A DNA stretch of 64,000 nt from Diplocloster hominis. GTDB taxonomy: Bacteria > Bacillota > Clostridia > Lachnospirales > Lachnospiraceae. Positions 8,510-16,859 of the stretch are shown here, in pieces. Made by a program: the position numbers and the translations under genes. The DNA lies in the NCBI RefSeq assembly GCF_032380655.1, contig NZ_JAWDIY010000004.1, positions 62,001 to 126,000 of the forward strand, written 5' to 3'. A model generated the notes under the pieces. That model worked only from the letters and a program-made list of their open reading frames with translations. It was not told where the DNA came from and ran no database searches. Every line of letters begins with the position of its first letter. Position 1 is the stretch's first letter.

Positions 8510-9460
8510 CTATCGTTCTTCCCTGAAGTAATTCACCCCGCAGCTCTCCGGCTGGGAATTTTCTTTCTTCTCCCGGATGGAATTTACCACGAGAACTACC
8601 GCTGTCACCAGGAACGGCAGCATATCATAGAAGGCGTTGGGAATCGGAAAGCTTTTCGGGACATAGTATTTCAGGATTCGGAATGCTCCGAATACAAAGG
8701 AACCATATATGGCATATACAGGCTTCCAGTTGGCGAAGATAACCAAAGCCACTGCGATCCAGCCTAAGCCGCCCACGCAGTTAGTGATCCATACGCCCCC
8801 GTTGGTAATCATGATCGTATAGGCGCCGCCGATCCCGCAGATTCCGCCTCCAATGATCATATTGATGTATTTCCATTTCGTGACCCTGATTCCGGCCGCG
8901 TCCGCTGCCGCAGGATTTTCCCCGATGCTTCGGATATTGAGTCCGGTCTTGGTGCGGAACAGGTAAATACTTAAAATAACCGCGATGAGAATGCCCAGAT
9001 AGACAAAAGGGTTGTAGGAAAAGAGCAGGTCTCCCAATACCGGAATGGAACTCAGACCGGGGATCTTTACCCCTCTCATCTGAGCGGTGATCTGTTCCGG
9101 CAGCTTTAGGGTTCCGGTCTCTGATTTTCCAAGCATGTAAAATCCGATAAAATTAGCCAGGCCGATGCCGAAAATGGTGAGCGTAAGCCCGGTTACATTC
9201 TGATTCGCCATAAAAGTCACGGTCAAAACAGCGTAGATTAGTGCACCAAAAGCGCCGCCGGCAAATGCGGCCAGCATAGCGATCCAGAAATTATCGGTCA
9301 TATAGCCGACCATGAATCCGGAACAGGCTCCGATGGACATCATTCCCTCTACGCCCAGGTTTAAATGACCCACCCGCTCGTGGAGAATCTCCCCGACCGT
9401 TCCGAACAGAAGCGGTGTACCGGCCAGTACGGCCGCTACCAGAAAATTTATGATATTCAT
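8510..9460 (-). CDS. Nucleoside-type ABC transporter permease (NupQ/YufQ-like)
   Basis: This is the second permease subunit of a BMP-dependent ABC importer (BPD_transp_2 family, PF02653 type). It has 316 residues and 8-10 predicted helices. The family segment GEILHERVGHLNLGVEGMM is near residue 27, and ENPAAADAAGI is the cytoplasmic loop that contacts the ATPase. GGAGG is 9 bases before the ATG, which overlaps the previous stop codon in an ATGA arrangement (9457-9460). It is the last gene of the operon lipoprotein-ATPase-permease-permease. Nucleosides are the known substrates of this family, though some members carry other purine-like compounds. Confidence 0.9.
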   Translation of the reverse strand: MNIINFLVAAVLAGTPLLFGTVGEILHERVGHLNLGVEGMMSIGACSGFMVGYMTDNFWIAMLAAFAGGAFGALIYAVLTVTFMANQNVTGLTLTIFGIGLANFIGFYMLGKSETGTLKLPEQITAQMRGVKIPGLSSIPVLGDLLFSYNPFVYLGILIAVILSIYLFRTKTGLNIRSIGENPAAADAAGIRVTKWKYINMIIGGGICGIGGAYTIMITNGGVWITNCVGGLGWIAVALVIFANWKPVYAIYGSFVFGAFRILKYYVPKSFPIPNAFYDMLPFLVTAVVLVVNSIREKKENSQPESCGVNYFREER

Positions 9461-10554
9461 TTGTTCGCACCTCCTTTTTTCCGGGTAACAAATCGATAGC
9501 GGATAAAGAATTCACAGCCCAGCACGAAGAACAGGATGATTCCCTGCAGGACATCGGAACAGTCCGCGGAAAGTCCTATGGAGGATTCCACTACACTACT
9601 TCCTTTTTCCAGTATGCTGAACAGTGCGGTGACGACCAGGATGGAGACCGGATTCAACTGTCCCAGCCATGCCACGATGATGGCGGTAAAACCCACACCC
9701 CCGGCCACTCCGGTGGCCAGCGTGGTATCGGAACCGGCAGCCTGTACCATACCGGCGATACCGCAGATGGCGCCGCTTAAGAACATGGTCCTCAGTACGA
9801 TTTTTTTCACGTTCATCCCGGCATAGCGGGCCGTTGGTTTACTGATCCCCACCACACTGATCTCATAGCCCTGCTTGGTATATCTCAGATAAATATATAC
9901 TGCAGCTACCAGCACCAGGCCGATGATCCAGCCTGCCTGTACACCGAATACTTTGTTCAGCTGAGCATTGGCATCAAAAGTGGCGATCTTCGGGAAGCCC
10001 CCGGACTTAGGGTCTGCCCATGGACCGTCCCGGAAAAAGACAATCATATTTAACGCGATGTAATTTAACATCAGGGTAAACAGGGTCTCATTTGTATTGA
10101 ATTTCACCTTAAAGAACGCGGGAAGCAGTGCCCACAGCCCACCGCCCGCCATACCAGCCAGAAGCATGACGGCAAGCAGCAGCCAGTGAGGCCAGTCCGC
10201 GTGAAACAGGGCGAAATAGGTGGCAAATATAGCCCCCATTATGATCTGTCCTTCCGCACCGATGTTCCAGAACTGCATTTTAAATGCCAGCGCCACACCC
10301 AGGGAAGTGATCAGCAGCGGTATCATAATCTTCACCGTGGCCTGGATCGCCATCCCGCTTCGGAAGGCTCCGTAGATAATTGTTCCATACACCTGAAAAG
10401 GATTATATCCGATGCACAGCAGGAACAGGCCCCCGGCCACGACAGCCAGAAGCAGCGCCACGATCCGCAGCAGAAATATCCTGTTTTTCGTAAGCTCCGC
10501 CCGTTTCACCGTGCGGATCAGCGGTTCTTTCCTTACTCCGGTCAAACTACTCAC
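9457..10554 (-). CDS. Nucleoside-type ABC transporter permease (NupP/YufP-like)
   Basis: This is the first permease of the BMP-dependent importer, with 365 residues. After a basic N-terminus it has about ten membrane segments, with the family-typical FKMQFWNIGAEGQIIMGAIF near residue 88 and a second conserved loop VVGISKPTARYAGM. The start is a GTG at 10554, overlapping the end of the ATPase gene by 8 bases with GGAGG upstream. Translation is therefore coupled along the operon. It pairs with the neighbouring YufQ-like subunit to form the membrane channel. Confidence 0.9.
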   Translation of the reverse strand: MSSLTGVRKEPLIRTVKRAELTKNRIFLLRIVALLLAVVAGGLFLLCIGYNPFQVYGTIIYGAFRSGMAIQATVKIMIPLLITSLGVALAFKMQFWNIGAEGQIIMGAIFATYFALFHADWPHWLLLAVMLLAGMAGGGLWALLPAFFKVKFNTNETLFTLMLNYIALNMIVFFRDGPWADPKSGGFPKIATFDANAQLNKVFGVQAGWIIGLVLVAAVYIYLRYTKQGYEISVVGISKPTARYAGMNVKKIVLRTMFLSGAICGIAGMVQAAGSDTTLATGVAGGVGFTAIIVAWLGQLNPVSILVVTALFSILEKGSSVVESSIGLSADCSDVLQGIILFFVLGCEFFIRYRFVTRKKGGANK

Positions 10555-12076
10555 CTACGGCCACCTCCTTTGCCATTCCTGTCATCATAAGCCCTACCTG
10601 TTCTTTGGTCGTATGCTCAGCCTCCACGATTCCGGTAACCTCCCCATGGCACAGTACCAGAATCCGGTCCGCCAGTTCTAACATCACATCCAGATCCTCT
10701 CCGATCAGCAGCACAGCCACCTGTTTCTTCTTCTGCTCGTTGAGCAGGTCGTAGATCAGATAGGATGAATTGATATCCAGCCCACGGACCGGATAGGCCG
10801 TGATCAAAACATTGGGCCCGGAACCTATCTCCCTGCCCAGCAGAACCTTCTGTACATTTCCACCGGAGAGCATCCGAACCGGGGTCTCCACATTGGGGGT
10901 CATGATCTCCAGATCCTGCACCAGCTGTTCCGCCAGTTCTTTTGCCGGTCTCCGGTCTACAAATATTCCCTTTTTCTTCCGATAAGTCTTCAGCAGCATG
11001 TTGTCCACCATCCCCATCGTCGATACCAGCCCCATTCCCAGCCGGTCCTCCGGTACGAAACTCATTCGGATTCCCATCTCCTGAATCTGCGCGGGAGTTT
11101 TTCCTATGATATTTTCCTGCTGGTAGCTGATCTCCCCGCTGACCGGACGGATCAGACCGGCCAGAGCCTCACACAGCTCCTTCTGCCCGCTGCCGGCGAT
11201 TCCCACGACACCCAGGATCTCACCGGATTTCATATCAAAGCTTATATTTTTTAACGCCTTTGTCTTATCAGACCGGTCCACATTCAGGTCCCGGATCTTA
11301 AGCACGCAGCTCTTCTCCTCCACCTTCGGACGGCGGATCGATAACTCAACCGGCCGGCCGACCATCAGCTCCGTCAGCTTCTTTTCATCCGTCTGTGAAG
11401 TCATGACCGTATCGATACTCTTTCCCTTGCGCAGGATCGTCACACGGTCGCTGATCGCAAGCACCTCGTTGAGTTTGTGGGTGATGATAATGATCGCCCG
11501 GCCCTGCGCCCTCATTTCCCGCAGGATGGCGAACAGCTTTTCCGTCTCCTGGGGGGTGCGCACAGCTGTGGGCTCGTCCAGTATCAGGATGTCCGCTCCC
11601 CGATAGAGGACTTTCATGATCTCCACCGTCTGTTTTTCACTGACTGACATATTATAAACTTTCTTCTCCGGGTCGATCTCCAGACCGAATTTCCGGCTGA
11701 TTTCCTCAACCTTTTCCCGAAGGACTTTCGTCTTTAACAATTTTTCCTGCGTTCCCAGCACGATATTATCCATCGCACTGAATATATTCACCAGCTTGAA
11801 ATGCTGATGGATCATACCGATTCCCAGGGATGCGGCATCCGTGGGGGAATTAATCAGGGCCTCTTTCCCTGCCACCCGGATCGTCCCCTCGTCCGGGTGA
11901 TAGATACCCGACAGCATGTTCATAAGCGTCGTCTTGCCGGAACCGTTTTCTCCCAGCAGAGCCAGTATCTCCCCGTATTTCAGGTTCAGATTAATTCCGT
12001 CATTTGCCTTCACCGTGCCGAAGGATTTTGATATCCCCTGCAGCTCGATGGCGTATTTTTCTTCTGACTGAGCCAT
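10547..12076 (-). CDS. Nucleoside-type ABC transporter ATP-binding protein (NupO/YufO-like)
   Basis: This is a double-domain ATPase of about 509 residues that drives the importer. The first nucleotide-binding domain has Walker A GENGSGKTT and Walker B ILILDEPTA, and its signature is degenerate (MSVSEKQ). The second has a degenerate Walker A (GIAGSGQKE) and an intact LSGGNVQK signature, typical of the RbsA/YufO family, where the two sites are unequal. The ATG at 12076 is used rather than an in-frame ATG at 12121, because GAGAGG lies 7 bases upstream and the alignment with the family starts there. A hairpin lies between it and the lipoprotein gene. Confidence 0.92.
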   Translation of the reverse strand: MAQSEEKYAIELQGISKSFGTVKANDGINLNLKYGEILALLGENGSGKTTLMNMLSGIYHPDEGTIRVAGKEALINSPTDAASLGIGMIHQHFKLVNIFSAMDNIVLGTQEKLLKTKVLREKVEEISRKFGLEIDPEKKVYNMSVSEKQTVEIMKVLYRGADILILDEPTAVRTPQETEKLFAILREMRAQGRAIIIITHKLNEVLAISDRVTILRKGKSIDTVMTSQTDEKKLTELMVGRPVELSIRRPKVEEKSCVLKIRDLNVDRSDKTKALKNISFDMKSGEILGVVGIAGSGQKELCEALAGLIRPVSGEISYQQENIIGKTPAQIQEMGIRMSFVPEDRLGMGLVSTMGMVDNMLLKTYRKKKGIFVDRRPAKELAEQLVQDLEIMTPNVETPVRMLSGGNVQKVLLGREIGSGPNVLITAYPVRGLDINSSYLIYDLLNEQKKKQVAVLLIGEDLDVMLELADRILVLCHGEVTGIVEAEHTTKEQVGLMMTGMAKEVAVGE

Positions 12077-12167
12077 AGAATCACCTCTCTTTTGGTTGTT
12101 AAAAAACATTGCAAAACCCAAGGCTCACGCTTGAAGCTTTGCAATATATTTTATGTCCTGAATGCAA

Positions 12168-12195
12168 GTATGGGCGACCTAACGGTCGCCCGTAC
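12168..12195 (-). terminator. Intercistronic hairpin between lipoprotein and ATPase genes
   Basis: 12-base arms (12168-12179 and 12184-12195, with one G-T pair) close on the tetraloop TAAC. There is no T tract. Such hairpins after binding-protein genes commonly protect the upstream message and lower expression of the downstream transporter subunits. That role is inferred. Confidence 0.55.
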
Positions 12196-12220
12196 CCATA
12201 TCTGATTCAATTCTGCCTGC

Positions 12221-13450
12221 TTATTCTTCCACTACGTTCTTAAAGTACCAGTGGATATCACCGGTGATCGTCGCATCGTCCAGCGTCCCGCCCTCGGTTC
12301 CGACTGTGGAACCGTCGTTGGTCTCGATCACTCCGTCAAACACATTGAAGGAACCGTCTAACATCTTAGCTTCCGCCTCTTCGATCTTCGCTTTCGCTTC
12401 CGGATCATTCAGGCCGGACAGCTCGGAAAGTGTTACCAGTCCTTCCTTCATTCCGCCGTAGTAGTTTTCACCGGTCCAGGTTCCGTCGATGACAGACTGG
12501 ACCGCCGTGGTATAATATTTACTCCAGTCCCACATAACAGAGCACAGCACCGCATCGGGAGCATCCTTGCTCATATCGGAATTATACCCAACGCCCCATG
12601 CGCCTGCTTCTTCCGCAGCCAGCTGAGGGTTCGGGGTGTCACAGTGCTGTCCGATCACATCGCAGCCTTTGGCGATCAGCGCTTCCGCCGCCTGCTTCTC
12701 CCCTTCCGGATCATACCAGCTGTTGGTCACCTTTACATAAACTTCCGCGTCCGGATTCACGGAGTAGATACCCATGGCAAATGCATCCAGGCCGCCGGTA
12801 ACTTCTGTGTTTTCTTTATCCATAGCCGCCACATAACCGATCTTATTGGATTCGGTCTTTAAACCGGCCGCGATACCGGATAAATATCTGGACTGATAGA
12901 TTCTTCCGAAATAGTTATTGAAATTCGTTCCATTGCTCTTATAGCCGGTACCGTGGGAGAAAATGATATCCGGATATTCGGCTGCCAGTTTCTCGCAGGT
13001 ATCCATATAGTTAAAGCTGGTCGCAAAAATGATATTACATCCCTCTTCAATACATTCTCTGATCGCGTTCTCAGTCGCTGTGGGATCTGTATCCGGGATC
13101 TTATTCTTGCGGATGATCTGGCTGTCTTCCAGGCCGATGGCTTTCTGCATTCCCTGAATCCCCAGGTCATGGGTGTAAGTATATCCGGAACCCTCCGCCG
13201 GATCTGTGATATGTATAACGCCTACTTTGATCTCTTCCTTGGGGATCGCCTTGAAGATTCCTTCCCCTGCGGCTGCCTCTGCGGGAGCGGCTGATTCCTG
13301 GGCGGGAGCGGCTGTCTCCTCCGCCGCCTGGGGGGCTTCGGATGCTGCCGGAGCCTCATTTGCCGCGGGTTCTTCCTTGCTGCCGCAGCCTGTCATCATA
13401 GCCGCTGTCATCGCTACACACAACAGAACACCTAATACTTTCTTTTTCAT
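12221..13450 (-). CDS. BMP family ABC transporter substrate-binding lipoprotein
   Basis: This is the surface-anchored binding protein of the nucleoside-type importer (Bmp domain, PF02608 type), about 409 residues. The N-terminus MKKKVLGVLLCVAMTAAMMTGCGSKEE is a lipoprotein signal with lipobox MTGC. A low-complexity linker rich in A, E and P (about 50 residues) follows. The Bmp fold begins at EEIKVGVIHITDPAEGSGYT and includes the ligand-loop pattern IGYVAAMD. The ATG at 13450 with AGGAGG 8 bases upstream is preferred over an in-frame ATG at 13495. It is the first gene of the operon, preceded by a leader of about 200 bases and a strong promoter. Confidence 0.93.
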   Translation of the reverse strand: MKKKVLGVLLCVAMTAAMMTGCGSKEEPAANEAPAASEAPQAAEETAAPAQESAAPAEAAAGEGIFKAIPKEEIKVGVIHITDPAEGSGYTYTHDLGIQGMQKAIGLEDSQIIRKNKIPDTDPTATENAIRECIEEGCNIIFATSFNYMDTCEKLAAEYPDIIFSHGTGYKSNGTNFNNYFGRIYQSRYLSGIAAGLKTESNKIGYVAAMDKENTEVTGGLDAFAMGIYSVNPDAEVYVKVTNSWYDPEGEKQAAEALIAKGCDVIGQHCDTPNPQLAAEEAGAWGVGYNSDMSKDAPDAVLCSVMWDWSKYYTTAVQSVIDGTWTGENYYGGMKEGLVTLSELSGLNDPEAKAKIEEAEAKMLDGSFNVFDGVIETNDGSTVGTEGGTLDDATITGDIHWYFKNVVEE

Positions 13451-13562
13451 AACGTTCCTCCTAATGTTGTTTTTATTATAAATGATGTCTCTCAAAAGAC
13501 TTCACTCACAATCTTACAGTCCAACCTGACTTTCGCCCTCATTTTACTACAAATAAAATTAA

Positions 13563-13590
13563 GCGTCTACAGGGCAGCCCCCGTAAACGC
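13563..13590 (-). promoter_or_regulatory. Hairpin in the leader of the nucleoside transporter operon
   Basis: 11-base arms (13563-13573 and 13580-13590, two wobble pairs on the minus strand) surround a 6-base loop. The hairpin lies roughly 65-90 bases after the predicted transcription start. A T-rich run follows on the minus strand, so it could act as an attenuator. It could equally be the terminator of the helicase gene upstream. A T run also follows on the plus strand. Confidence 0.45.
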
Positions 13591-13660
13591 CTACTTTTTT
13601 TACAAATATTACCAATTTTACTTATGTTTTATTAGTATAACTTATTAATAGCTTGGGGCA

Positions 13661-13689
13661 ATTATAACAATTGCTTATTGTTAATGCAA
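13661..13689 (-). promoter_or_regulatory. Promoter of the nucleoside transporter operon
   Basis: On the minus strand TTGCAT (13684-13689) and TATAAT (13661-13666) are separated by exactly 17 bases. The spacer contains an inverted repeat with 7-base arms (TAACAAT, 5 bases, ATTGTTA). This suits a repressor site, but no regulator gene is adjacent. Confidence 0.7.
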
Positions 13690-13720
13690 CTGGTATATTA
13701 TGGGATTTCTATGGAACCAT

Positions 13721-15730
13721 TTAGCCGTCCTGGCCTTTTGAAGCAGCTCGTCTGAGCAGCTGATTGGACATACAGTAATTGATATCCAGCAGCAGCTCTT
13801 TGCCGGGCTTAGGGAAATAGATCTTTACCTTGTTATTCTGTACCGCCCGTATCACTCCATCCCCGTATTTTACATGGTTGACCGGCGCTCCTTCCACCAG
13901 TCCGGCCAGATCCAGATGGTACTCTCCGATGAAGCGGGACGGAGTCAGCTTCTTTCCATACTGTTCCTTCAAAGAATAGATATGGAGATAGGTTTTGGCC
14001 CTGGTCATGGCGACATAGAACATGCGCCGTTCCTCCTCCAGATCCGCTTCCAGCACCGCCTTCCGGTAGGGGGTGATTCCCTCGTTGGCATCGATCAGGA
14101 TCACCAGCTGATATTCCAGCCCCTTCGAGGCATGCATGGTGGAAAGCGTGACCCCGTCCGGTACATGGCTGCGGGCCTGTACCTGCTCTCTTAGTTCCAA
14201 TGTGTATGCTTCCATATGCCGGAACCATTCTTCATAGCTGCGGAAGGGACGCGCGCTTTCCTGAAGCTGGTTCAGGGTATCATAGAGGTCTTCTGCCGAC
14301 AAGCGGCGGAAGTCCGCGTACTCTTTTATGTACTCTTCGTAGCCGATGCCGTGACGGATATAATTTACCGCGGAATAGGGCGGCATATTTTTAAGGAGGC
14401 TGAGATCATATTCAATCTTGCCGATGCGCTCCTGCATCCAGTTTTTCCCCTCATAGAAGCTTCTCAGGCTATTGAATTCCACGATCGGGGTGTCAAAAGC
14501 CTCCCGGCTTAAGTAACGCTTGGGACGGTTCATGATCTGAAAAAAGTCCTGGCGGGTCAGTTCTTTGGTCAAACGGATATAGGCTAAGATATCCCGGGTA
14601 ATCCAATGGTCATACAGATTGGGTATCCGGTCTTTGGCCCGGAAGGGAATATTATATTCCAGCAGCCTTTCCATCAGACGGCCCGGCTGGGTATTTGTGC
14701 GGAATAGGATGGCCATCTGATTCCATTCGATTCCCTGCTCATGATAGTGCTTTAATTGCCGGATGACTTCCAGATATTCTTCCTGAGGGCTTACAAATTC
14801 CCCGAACTCGATATCCTTCCCTTTTTCACGGGCCGTATGGATCTCTTTTGGGAAACGGGCCTTATTATTCGCGATGATGCGCAAAGCCCCCTCGACGATA
14901 TTCGCCGTGGACCGGTAGTTGGTGTCCAGCAGCACTCTTTGGGCCTTTGGATAATCCTTCATGAAGTTCAGCATTATTTCCGGTTTTGCACCCCGGAAAC
15001 GGTATATGGACTGATCGTCATCCCCCACGATAAACAGATTATCTTCCGGCGCCGCCAGAAGCCTCACGATATCATACTGAATCTGATTGATGTCCTGGAA
15101 CTCGTCTATCAGAATGTACCGGTATTTGTTCTGCCAGGCTTTCAGAATATCCGGCCGGCTCTCAAATAACTCCAGGCAGTACACCATCATGTCGTCAAAG
15201 TCCAGCAGCCTGGCCTTTTGCAGCTTTTGCCGGTAGGAGGAATAGATCTTTTGGAATATCTGATCCGGACAATTTTTGGCGTGATAGGCTTGCAGGGTAA
15301 TCCGTTCGTTTTTTACGCTGCTGATCTCTGAGAGAATTCCTGTGAGGAAATCGGCTTCGTCATCGATCTCCAACTCGATGTGATCCAAGATCTCCCTTAA
15401 ATAGGTAAACTTCTGATCTTCCTTTAAGATATTTGCCGCAGTATACCCATAGGCATATTTCAGAATAGAGAAGAATATGGCGTGAAAAGTGCCGAAGGAT
15501 ACACTGGCCGTGCCTCCCATCAGTTTTTGGAACCGTTCCTGCATTTCCCTGGCGGCAGCTTTCGTAAAGGTTATGACCAGAATGGCGGATGGATCTGCCC
15601 CGTATTCCTCGATCAGATATTTCGTTCGCTGCGTAATCACAAGGGTTTTCCCCGAGCCCGGTCCGGCCAGGACTAACATGGGGCCTTCCTTATGACGGAT
15701 CGCCTGATTCTGGGATTCATTAAAGCTCAT
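13721..15730 (-). CDS. UvrD/PcrA-family ATP-dependent DNA helicase
   Basis: This is a superfamily 1A 3'-5' helicase of 669 residues, somewhat shorter than classical PcrA (about 730-750). Walker A is GPGSGKT near residue 27, motif II is ILIDEFQDIN, motif III is GDDDQSIYRFRGA, motif V/VI regions are TLSTMHASKGLEYQLV and RRMFYVAMTRAK. The C-terminus ends in a basic region with a small barrel-like segment (HVKYGDGVIRAVQNNKVKIYF) as in PcrA. GGAGG precedes the ATG. It is a single gene on its own transcript, divergent from the metallophosphoesterase. A housekeeping repair role is likely, or a second paralogue alongside full-length PcrA elsewhere. Confidence 0.9.
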   Translation of the reverse strand: MSFNESQNQAIRHKEGPMLVLAGPGSGKTLVITQRTKYLIEEYGADPSAILVITFTKAAAREMQERFQKLMGGTASVSFGTFHAIFFSILKYAYGYTAANILKEDQKFTYLREILDHIELEIDDEADFLTGILSEISSVKNERITLQAYHAKNCPDQIFQKIYSSYRQKLQKARLLDFDDMMVYCLELFESRPDILKAWQNKYRYILIDEFQDINQIQYDIVRLLAAPEDNLFIVGDDDQSIYRFRGAKPEIMLNFMKDYPKAQRVLLDTNYRSTANIVEGALRIIANNKARFPKEIHTAREKGKDIEFGEFVSPQEEYLEVIRQLKHYHEQGIEWNQMAILFRTNTQPGRLMERLLEYNIPFRAKDRIPNLYDHWITRDILAYIRLTKELTRQDFFQIMNRPKRYLSREAFDTPIVEFNSLRSFYEGKNWMQERIGKIEYDLSLLKNMPPYSAVNYIRHGIGYEEYIKEYADFRRLSAEDLYDTLNQLQESARPFRSYEEWFRHMEAYTLELREQVQARSHVPDGVTLSTMHASKGLEYQLVILIDANEGITPYRKAVLEADLEEERRMFYVAMTRAKTYLHIYSLKEQYGKKLTPSRFIGEYHLDLAGLVEGAPVNHVKYGDGVIRAVQNNKVKIYFPKPGKELLLDINYCMSNQLLRRAASKGQDG

Positions 15731-15793
15731 TCTTTCCTCCGATACCGCAGGTTTTTTGCGGTGTTCTCTTCTTTCCTATAAGGTTCTTTTCAA

Positions 15794-15828
15794 TCATAAA
15801 AGTTTATTTTTTCATAAAAGTTTATTTT
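15794..15828 (+). repeat. Tandem 17-base direct repeat
   Basis: TCATAAAAGTTTATTTT is present at 15794-15810 and again at 15812-15828, one base apart. It lies in the divergent promoter region and the second copy runs into the -35 element of the metallophosphoesterase promoter. It may be an activator or repressor site or a simple duplication. Confidence 0.6.
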
Positions 15829-15855
15829 GACGCGGATATGTGAATATAGTAAGAT
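15827..15855 (+). promoter_or_regulatory. Promoter of the metallophosphoesterase gene
   Basis: TTGACG (15827-15832) and TAAGAT (15850-15855) are 17 bases apart, with transcription expected near 15862 and the start codon at 15925. Confidence 0.6.
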
Positions 15856-15924
15856 AGTATAAATGTTTATTTTCAATTTGTATACAAGCGTTTTTTCAAT
15901 AGAAAAGGAAAAGGATTACCGTCC

Positions 15925-16740
15925 ATGTCGAAATTCAAAACGACTTTTTATACCATAGAAACAGAAAAAATACGGGATCTCAAACGGCCGTGGCGGCTGG
16001 CTCTGCTGGCTGATCTGCACAACAAAAGCTACGGGCCGGATAACCGGCTTCTTCTGGAAGAAATCCGTAAAAACCGTCCGGATGGTATTCTCATAGCCGG
16101 TGATTTGATCATTTCGGACCGGAAAAACCAAGAAGTCCACAAGGATGCAGCTTATCCGCTGTTGATCACCCTGGCGGCAGAATATCCGGTATACCTGGGA
16201 AACGGGAACCACGAACACCGGATGCGGGAATTTCCCGATGCATTTGCCGGGGAATATGAATCGTATATCCGGCTTCTGAAAAGCTGCGGCATCCATACTC
16301 TGGTCAACGGGCATTTGACTCTGCAAATCGGCGGAGCGCCGGTCACCATCTACGGTTTTGAACTGGATTTCAGCTATTATAAGAGATTTACCCGCAAGCC
16401 CTTTTATGACACGTGTCTGACGGACGTACTGGGCACTCCTGATCCGGAACACTATAATATCCTCATCGCCCACAATCCGGTCTATTTTCCGCAGTATGCC
16501 AAATGGGGCGCGGATCTGACCGTCTCCGGCCATCTTCACGGCGGTATTATCTGCATACCGGGAATCGGCGGCCTGATCACTCCCCAGGCCAAGCTTTTTC
16601 CAAAATACGACGCCGGATATTTTGAAGAACAGGGCCGCTCCATGATCGTCAGCCGGGGTCTCGGTTCTCATACAGTCAATTTTCGTATCTTCAATCCGGC
16701 CGAGCTGATCTTTATCGATATTACAGCTAAAACGAGCTGA
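15925..16740 (+). CDS. Calcineurin-like metallophosphoesterase
   Basis: This is a two-metal phosphoesterase of 271 residues with the full set of metal ligands: LADLH (D30, H32), IAGDLI (D60), LGNGNHEHR, ILIAHNP and SGHLHGG. The family (YaeI/YkuE type) hydrolyses phosphodiesters or the headgroup of lipid A/UDP-linked precursors. Unlike YkuE there is no clear N-terminal signal or membrane segment, so a cytosolic site is likely. The ATG at 15925 follows a purine-rich AAGGA. A hydrophobic carrier gene follows 119 bases later on the same strand and may share the transcript. The substrate is unknown. Confidence 0.85.
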   Translation: MSKFKTTFYTIETEKIRDLKRPWRLALLADLHNKSYGPDNRLLLEEIRKNRPDGILIAGDLIISDRKNQEVHKDAAYPLLITLAAEYPVYLGNGNHEHRMREFPDAFAGEYESYIRLLKSCGIHTLVNGHLTLQIGGAPVTIYGFELDFSYYKRFTRKPFYDTCLTDVLGTPDPEHYNILIAHNPVYFPQYAKWGADLTVSGHLHGGIICIPGIGGLITPQAKLFPKYDAGYFEEQGRSMIVSRGLGSHTVNFRIFNPAELIFIDITAKTS

Positions 16741-16859
16741 CTGTTTCCGATATTCCGAATAAACAGGCTGGCCGGCATTGGATTCACTAAGGAACTGATT
16801 CAGAAAGAAAAAGACGAACAGATTCAGAAAAATATACTTCCAGACAAGAGGATAACAAA

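Noticed and set aside
13492..13542. 16-codon frame in the leader of the nucleoside transporter operon
   Set aside because: No Shine-Dalgarno sequence. It overlaps a structured leader and is probably chance.
13451..13660. Purine riboswitch before the nucleoside transporter
   Set aside because: I looked for the conserved core on the minus strand and did not find it; only a single hairpin is visible.
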